Source: Apodemus sylvaticus (taxonomy: Eukaryota; Chordata; Mammalia; Rodentia; Muridae). Taken from it: a DNA stretch of 64,000 nt. How positions within the stretch are numbered: position 1 is the first letter of the stretch; each line of letters opens with the position of its first letter. A program made the translations under genes and the position numbers. The stretch spans positions 99,103,782 through 99,167,781 of the forward strand of contig NC_067473.1 in the NCBI RefSeq assembly GCF_947179515.1, written 5' to 3'. The notes under the pieces are model-generated. The model ran no database searches, was not told where the DNA came from, and saw only the letters and a program-made list of their open reading frames with translations. Of this stretch, positions 57,750 through 64,000 are shown in pieces.

Positions 57750-60330
57750 ATATTCTTTCATTGTTAAGTGCATTTAGAAAGTTTTTTATGTCTACCATTT
57801 TATCTGTTTAATTTTCGATGAAATAGTCAATTTTAATGTGTTTTTCTATATATTTCCTGAATTTTTTCAGAAATATTTTCCATGTAAATCTTCAACTTTA
57901 TCAGAAAATGTTTATAATTCAACTTTCAATCAACATAGGAATACTTTTATGTCTACCATTATTATATTTATATAAAATTTCCCATAATAATCTTCAATTT
58001 TAACATGTTTTCTTCAATATAGTACTTGAAGTTCTAACCAGAGCAATTAGACAACATAAAGAGATCAAAGGGATACAAATTGGAAAGGAAGAAGTGAAAC
58101 TATCACTATTTGCAGATGATATGATAGTACAGTTAAGTGACCAAAAAATTCCACCAGATAACTTCTACAGATGATAAACAACTTCAGCAAAGTGGCTGGT
58201 TATAAAATCAACTCAAACAAATGAGTAGCCTTCCTATACTCAAAGGATCAGCAGGCTGAAAAAGAAATTATGGAAATGACACCCTTCACAATAGGCACAA
58301 ACAATATGAAGTATCTTGGTGTGCCTCTAACCAAACAAATGAAAGATCTGTACGACAAGAACTTCAGGTCTCTGGAGAAGGAAATCGAGGCAGACCTCAG
58401 GGAAATATCTTCCATGCTCTTGGGTTGGCAGGATTAATATAGTTAAAATGGCCATCTTGCCAAAAGCAATATACAGATTCAATGCAATCCCCATCAAAAT
58501 CCCAACTCAGTTCTTCATAGAGTTAGAAAGAGCAATTCTCAAATTCATCTAGAATAACAAAAAATCCAGGATAGCTAAAACTATTCTCAACAGTAAAAGA
58601 ACTTCTGGGGGAATCAGTATCCCTGACTTCAAGCAATACTACAGAGCAATAGTGTTCAAAACTGCATGGTATTGATAGAGTGACAGGCAAGTGGATCAAT
58701 GGAATAGGACTGAAGACCCAGAAATGAACCCACACACCTATGGTCACTTGATCTTCGATAAAATAGCAGAAAACATCCAGTGGGAAAAAAGATAGCCTTT
58801 TCAACAAATGGTGCTGGTTCAATTGGAGGTCAGCATGCAGAAGAATGTGAATTGATCCATTATCCCCTTGTACTAAGCTCAACTCCAAGTGGATCATGGA
58901 CCTCCACATAAAACCAGACACACTGAAACTAATAGAAAAGAAACTGGGGAAGACCAGTTTGAAGACATGGGCACAGGGAAAAAGTTCTTAGACCTTATGC
59001 TCTAAGGTCAAGAATTGACAAATGGGACCTCATAAAATTACAAAGTTTCTATAAGGCAAAGGACACCACCAAAAGGACAAAACAGCAAACAACAAATTGG
59101 GAAAAGATCTTCACCAACCCTACATCTGACAGAGGTCTAATATCCAATATATACAAAAAATCTCAAGAACTTAGACCCTAGAAAACCAAATAAACATATT
59201 TAAAAATGGGGTACAAAGCTAAACAAAGAATTTTCACCTGAAGAAATTCAGATGGCCAAGGAATACCTTAAGAAATGCTCAACATCATTAGTCATTAGGG
59301 AAATGCAAATCAAAACAACCTGAGATTTCACCTCACACAAGTCAGAATGGCTAAAGTTAAAAACTCAGGAGATAGTAGGAGTTGGCAAGGATGTGGAGAA
59401 AGAGGAATACTCATGACTGCTGATGGGATTTCAAGATGATACAACCACTCTGGAAATCAGTCTGGTGGTTCCTCCGAAAACTGGGCATGACATTTCCAGA
59501 GAACCCTGCTATACCACTCCTGGGCATATACCCAGAGGATTCCCTGGCATGTTACAAGGACACATGTTCTACTATGTTAATAGCAGCCTTATTTATAATA
59601 GCCAGGATCTGGAAAGAACCCAGATGTCCCTCAATAGAGGAATGGATACAGAAAATGTGGTATATTTACACAATGGAATACTACTCAGCAATTAAAAACA
59701 AGGAATTCATGAAATTTTTAGGCAAATGGTAGGAACTAGAAAATATCATTCTAAGGGATGTAACCCAATCACAATAGAATACACATGGAATGCAATCACT
59801 GATAAGTGGATATTAATTAGCCCAGAAGCTGTGAATACTCAAGACACAATTAGCATATCAAATGATTCCCAAGAAGAAGGAAGGAGAGGGCCCTGGTCCT
59901 GGAATGGCTTGATCTAGCATTGTAGGGGATTACCAGGACAGAGAAATGGGAGGGGGATGATTGGGGAATGGTCAGAGGGAAGAGGGCTTAAGGGACATAT
60001 AGGGAGGGAGGAACTGGAAAAAGGGAAAGCATTTGTAATGTAAAAAAAGAATATAGAAAAATTTTTTAAAAATACATGTTTTCTACATTTTTTACAGTTT
60101 TATCAGAAATATTTTCCATGTAAATCTTCAATTCTATCATAAAATGTTTCTACTTCCTTTTACAATTAATTTAGCAATGTTTTTATATCTACCACTTTAC
60201 TCTAATTTTTCATGAAAACTGTCAATTTTAATATGTTTTTCTATATATCTCTTCTTTTTTATCAGAAGTATTTTCCAAGTAAAACTTCAATTTTATCATA
60301 AAATGTTTTTACTTCCTTTTCCAATAAAAG
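57750..60330. repeat. AT-rich tandem repeat split by an L1
   Basis: Diverged units of about 160 bp at 57750-58013 and 60085-60330. The landmark ATGTCTACCA occurs at 57788 and 57949, and ATATCTACCA at 60185. When the L1 and one TSD copy (2071 bp) are subtracted, the last spacing is about 165 bp. Related to 31485-31744. Non-coding. Confidence 0.72.
58003..60084 (+). mobile_element. 5'-truncated L1 with 11-bp TSD, X copy 2
   Basis: ACATGTTTTCT at 58003-58013 and 60074-60084 flanks about 2.06 kb of plus-strand L1: the RT from just before the FADD box (TTTGCAGATGATATGATAG at 58109) through the ORF2 C-terminus (LGIYPEDSLACYKD near 59517, MEYYSAIKNKEF) and the 3' UTR to the A-rich tail. Many small lesions. 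Its last kilobase is duplicated at 30490-31480. Confidence 0.9.
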
Positions 60331-60334
60331 AACA

Positions 60335-61242
60335 TGCTTTTTTTAAAAAAAAATGTTTTCACTATTCTGGGTTTTTGGCTTTTCCAGATGAATTTGAGAA
60401 TTGTTCTTTCTATGTCTTTGAAAAATTGTATTGGTATTATGATAGGGAATGCATTGAAGCTACAGATTGTCTTTGTTAAGATGGTCATTTTTACTATGTT
60501 AACTCTACGAATCCATGAGCATGGGAGATCTCTCCATTTTCTAAGATCTTCAATTTCTTTCTTGAGAGACTTGAAGTTATTGTCATACCGGTCTTTCACT
60601 TGTTTGGTTAGATTTACCTCAAGATATTTTTTATTATTTGTGGATATTGTGAAGGGGGTTATTTCCCTAATTTCTTTCTCAGCCTGTTTATCATTTGAAT
60701 AAAGAAAGGCTACTGATTTATTTGAGTTAATTTTATATCTGGCCACTTGGATGAAGTTGTTTATCAGCTGGAGAAGTTCTCTGGTAGAATTTTTGGGGTT
60801 GCTTATGTATACTATCATATTACCTGCAAATAATGATACCTTTATTGCTTCTTTGCCAATTTGTATCCCTTAATCTCCTTTTGTTGTCTTATTGTTATAG
60901 CTAGTACTTTGAGTACTATATTGAATAGATATGGGGAGAGTGGGCATTCTTGTTTTATACAAATGGAGAAGCCCATGGTTCCAGCTGAATATGTAGCTGA
61001 AGATGGGCATTATCTGGCATCAATAGGAGAAGAAGCCCTTAGTCCAGTGAAGGCTCAATTCCCCCAGTGTAATGGAATGCCAGGGCAGTAAGGTGGGAGT
61101 GGGTAGGTAGGAGGGGGAACATCCTCATAGAAACAAAGGAGAGGGGATGGGAGAGTGGCATTCTGGAGGGGAAACCAGGAAAGGGGATAACATTTGAAAT
61201 GTAAATACATAAAATATCCATATAAAAAAAGAATGCAATGGC
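60335..61242 (+). mobile_element. Twin-primed Lx-like L1, X copy 2
   Basis: Paralogue of 31745-32612. The inverted ORF2 arm (60335-60985) keeps a 169-codon minus-strand frame (60818-60309, SNPKNSTRELLQLINNF to FIWKSQKPR). The plus-strand 3' UTR arm is 60986-61242. Confidence 0.82.
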
Positions 61243-61249
61243 ACCTGAA

Positions 61250-61290
<41 letters not shown>
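61250..61290. repeat. (AC)n microsatellite
   Basis: About 20 pure AC units after the tail of the twin-primed L1. The paralogous repeat at 32626-32713 is about twice as long and interrupted. Confidence 0.95.
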
Positions 61291-61292
<2 letters not shown>

Positions 61293-63620
61293 TGGAATTC
61301 ATTATGTGTTGGCCAACTATTCCTACCTGTCCTGGAGTGGTTTATATACCCAGTGTTACTCTACTGGAAAAAGCTCATATTTCCATCTCCTAGAAGGTAT
61401 GAGTGACAGTTCAGCTGCAAACCTTTACCCTAGTAACTAGGTTTTATTCATGAATTTTTAATATAACAAAATAAAACATAGTAAGATAAAACAAATACTA
61501 TCACATCATAGTTGAACAACACAAAACAAAAAAGTGAAAAAAGCCAAAGAGAAGGCATAGAAATAGAGACCTACTTGTTCACACACTCAGGAATCCTATA
61601 AAAAACAATAATTTGGAACCAATAAGATACAGGCAGAGGACCTAGTGCAGACTTTGCAGACCTGTGCAGACCCTGTTGCTTCAATCTCTGTGTTCATGAG
61701 CTTTGCTCATGTTCATTTAGAAGGTCTTGCTTATTGGTGTCTTCCATTCCCTCTGTCTCCTACACTCTTTCTACCTCCTCTTCTGAATTGTTCCATGAGC
61801 TCTAAGGGAAAGGATTTTGTTGTTTTAAGGAACTAAATTCCAACTGTTTGATTTTACCAATGAAAATTCCAACTGTTTGATTTTACCAGTGAAACCAGAT
61901 GCTAGAATAAAAGGCTCAGAGAGTCAGGGAAAGCACCCAGCTGAACTTCCTACTCCACCCGGAAGGAAAAGAGCTCTTTATTCTTCTCCACACTGGCTTA
62001 AATACACTTCAACTCAAATGCCCTCCTTTCTGTTTAGTTATGTTCACTCCCTGTCACCTTGGTTGCCTGCTCTGGCTCTTGACCTAGGATTGACTTTATT
62101 TAACTCTTGGATTGAAGGTATGTGCTTGGGCTGAGCAACCACTTGACAATGTGTTCACAGTCTTAGACTTCAAAATGCAATCAAATATCCTGCAATATTT
62201 CTTTACTAAAATTTTAGTTTAGTTCTGTTGGAGCCAGGGAGATGGCACACAATCTGTTCAAATGCCAATCTCAGTCAAATAGGCATGGTTTATTGAACAT
62301 CACACACCAGGTTCAAGAGCTAAACCATGACTATCACTTAAGGTCCTATAGAGCTTTTTAAGCCTGACATCTACAGACATCTGAGACAAGTGTTAGTCAA
62401 CCATCAGGATTTATGGATAGAAGATTTCCTTAGGAGCATGTCTTTCTTTTACACTTATCCTGCTCCCATTGATTGGGATATTTAACTGTAACACTGGACT
62501 TACCTCATCTAACATTCATGTCTTAACCTGTGAGCCAGGATGTGAGTTACCCATGTACATGTCTCTTTTCTGCCAATTACAATCCCAGTTCCTAGGGTCT
62601 TGGGAACTTAAATTTTTGACCCCCTACTCAAAATGAAAGTCTTATTTTAAAAAGATGGGAGAAAAAATTAAAGGCAAATACCATGAAAAGATTATAAGCA
62701 GGTGCTGAAAGTGTGGCTGGGTGGTTGGGTCAGTTCCAAACTATTACAAAACAGTTATAATAACTTCTACCATGATTGATTTCCAAGGGCACAGATCATA
62801 ACAGAATATCTAATCAACTTGGACATGATAAAGATACAACCTGTGAGGAATTTTTATAGTAGTAACAGAACAAAATGGCAGACTAGCCAAATAAGAGTTA
62901 CCTAGGGTTTAACATTTTACCTAGGCCTTAACATTTCATCTAGGCCTTGATATTTTAACTACACCTTAACCAGTTCAAGTAGTGGTATGTGAAAATTAAA
63001 TAATATTAGTTTGAATGTAACTTATTTTCCTATTGTAATTTTTGTCTGGGAGACTTATTGCTATTAATGGCTAACCTAGGCCTAGTCCTGGAAGCTCCAG
63101 ACTCTGATCAATCTAATTTAGGCCTAGAATGTTTTCAGCCTCTGAAACTTGATGAAAATAAGCTCACCTCTTCTTATTCCTTAAAAATTCAAGTGCACTA
63201 TTTCAACTAAGCTGTTCTAGCTCAAACTCCTCTCCCAAATGACTTATTGAATCTGGCTTTTCTCTCATCCTCTGAATTACTCTGATTGTCTTCAAACTAA
63301 CTCTAGCTATCTTTCCTAATCTTCTAACCCCTCAATCCCTCACTCCTTCTGTCTTTACCTGTGTCTAGCTTGTTTTCTCTTCAATATTTCTCTGTAAGAC
63401 TCTCCCTCTCAATAAAATTGCCTCCTTCTCCCTCCCTGTGATGCTGAGATCTCCCTCTCAGCTCTACTCCACTGCTCTTTATGAACTCTACTGTATTGCT
63501 GTGCTGTACTCACTTCTTCCTTTACCGTCTTTTTCTGTTAAATAGCTTCCCTTTCCTCTCTCTTCTCTTGAGAGTGGCATATCCTATTCTGTCAAATATT
63601 TCTTTGATTCATCATTTTTC
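61291..63620. repeat. Duplication block X flank, copy 2
   Basis: Non-coding paralogue of 32714-35030 with the same pyrimidine-rich end (about 63120-63600). One short tandem gain is visible near 61850-61895, where the ATTCCAACTGTTTGATTTTA segment is repeated. No recognisable gene. Confidence 0.78.
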
Positions 63621-64000
63621 TGCCACTCAATTAAACATCACTTTAAAAAAATGGGTACTTCCTTCTACAAAGCAACATTAATTTCCTTGTTTGGGAATAA
63701 AGGTAAATACTAACACTGTGTCAGTAGTCCAGCCAGAGGGATTAAAGGTGTGTACTAAGGCTAAGTCACACACTAATTAGAAACAGGTTCAAATATCCTC
63801 TAACAGGATCTGATGGCAAAGACCAATAAAATAAGTGACAGCTAAATCTAAAAATAATGTGGAGTAAAAGGAACACTCATACATGTCTAGTGCGAATGAA
63901 AGTTCATCCAGACACTATGGAAAACAGTTGGATGGATTCTCAGGAAGAAATCTACCTCAATATCCAGCTACACCACTCTTGGGCATGTAACAAAAGATAA
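63621..64000. repeat. Start of IGKV3 duplication unit C (cut by window edge)
   Basis: Matches the starts of units A (23890) and B (35031), including the ancient L1 remnant (63780 on, GAATGAAAGTTCATCCAG). The window ends within that remnant. By colinearity a third V gene should follow beyond the edge. Confidence 0.82.

Overview
This window is germline genomic DNA from a rodent, most likely a murine murid, and lies inside an immunoglobulin kappa variable (IGKV) cluster. The evidence is two IGKV3-type V genes with kappa promoters and 12-bp-spacer recombination signals, B1 and B2/B3-type SINEs, and a dense load of rodent L1 retrotransposons. There is no sign of bacterial or viral origin. The young L1 ORF1 does not match the lab-mouse or rat consensus as I remember them, so another murine genus, or a lineage-specific L1 subfamily, is possible; I cannot name the species.

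Layout. 239-6817 is a full-length plus-strand L1 with perfect target-site duplications (TSDs). 7.7-9.6 kb holds small L1 fragments and an unassigned flank. 9.65-15.5 kb holds a young L1 tail followed by an old 5'-truncated Lx-like L1. 15956-21720 is a near-complete minus-strand L1 with an intact 401-residue ORF1. 23.9-28.1 kb is the first V unit (V-A, coding parts 26723-27199). 28.1-32.6 kb is a pile of L1 pieces in both orientations. 32.7-38.2 kb plus 46.3-48.8 kb is the second V unit (V-B, coding parts 47427-47902), split by an 8.1-kb composite minus-strand L1 (38156-46320). 48.8-57.7 kb is more minus-strand L1, including one element with a tandem promoter array. 57.7-64.0 kb repeats the sequence of 30.5-35.4 kb and ends inside what should be a third V unit whose V gene lies beyond the right edge.

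The locus therefore grew by tandem segmental duplication of a unit carrying one IGKV3 gene, with L1 insertions both before and after the duplications. Some insertions are shared between copies (28085 and 48830). Others are private, such as 15971-21705, for which the paralogue near 51690 is an empty site. By my estimate about two thirds of the window is L1.

The host function encoded here is the antigen-binding V segment of the kappa light chain. V-A looks fully functional. V-B has an open frame and splice sites, but the invariant framework-2 tryptophan is a cysteine and its recombination heptamer is one base off consensus. None of the L1s is fully intact: every ORF2 carries frameshifts or stops. 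The most notable observations concern L1 biology: two different tandem promoter types (about 312 bp and about 212 bp monomers), a stop codon shared by two independently inserted elements, an in-frame dinucleotide expansion inside an endonuclease domain, nested and twin-primed insertions, and an AT-rich tandem repeat whose period is recovered when an L1 is removed.
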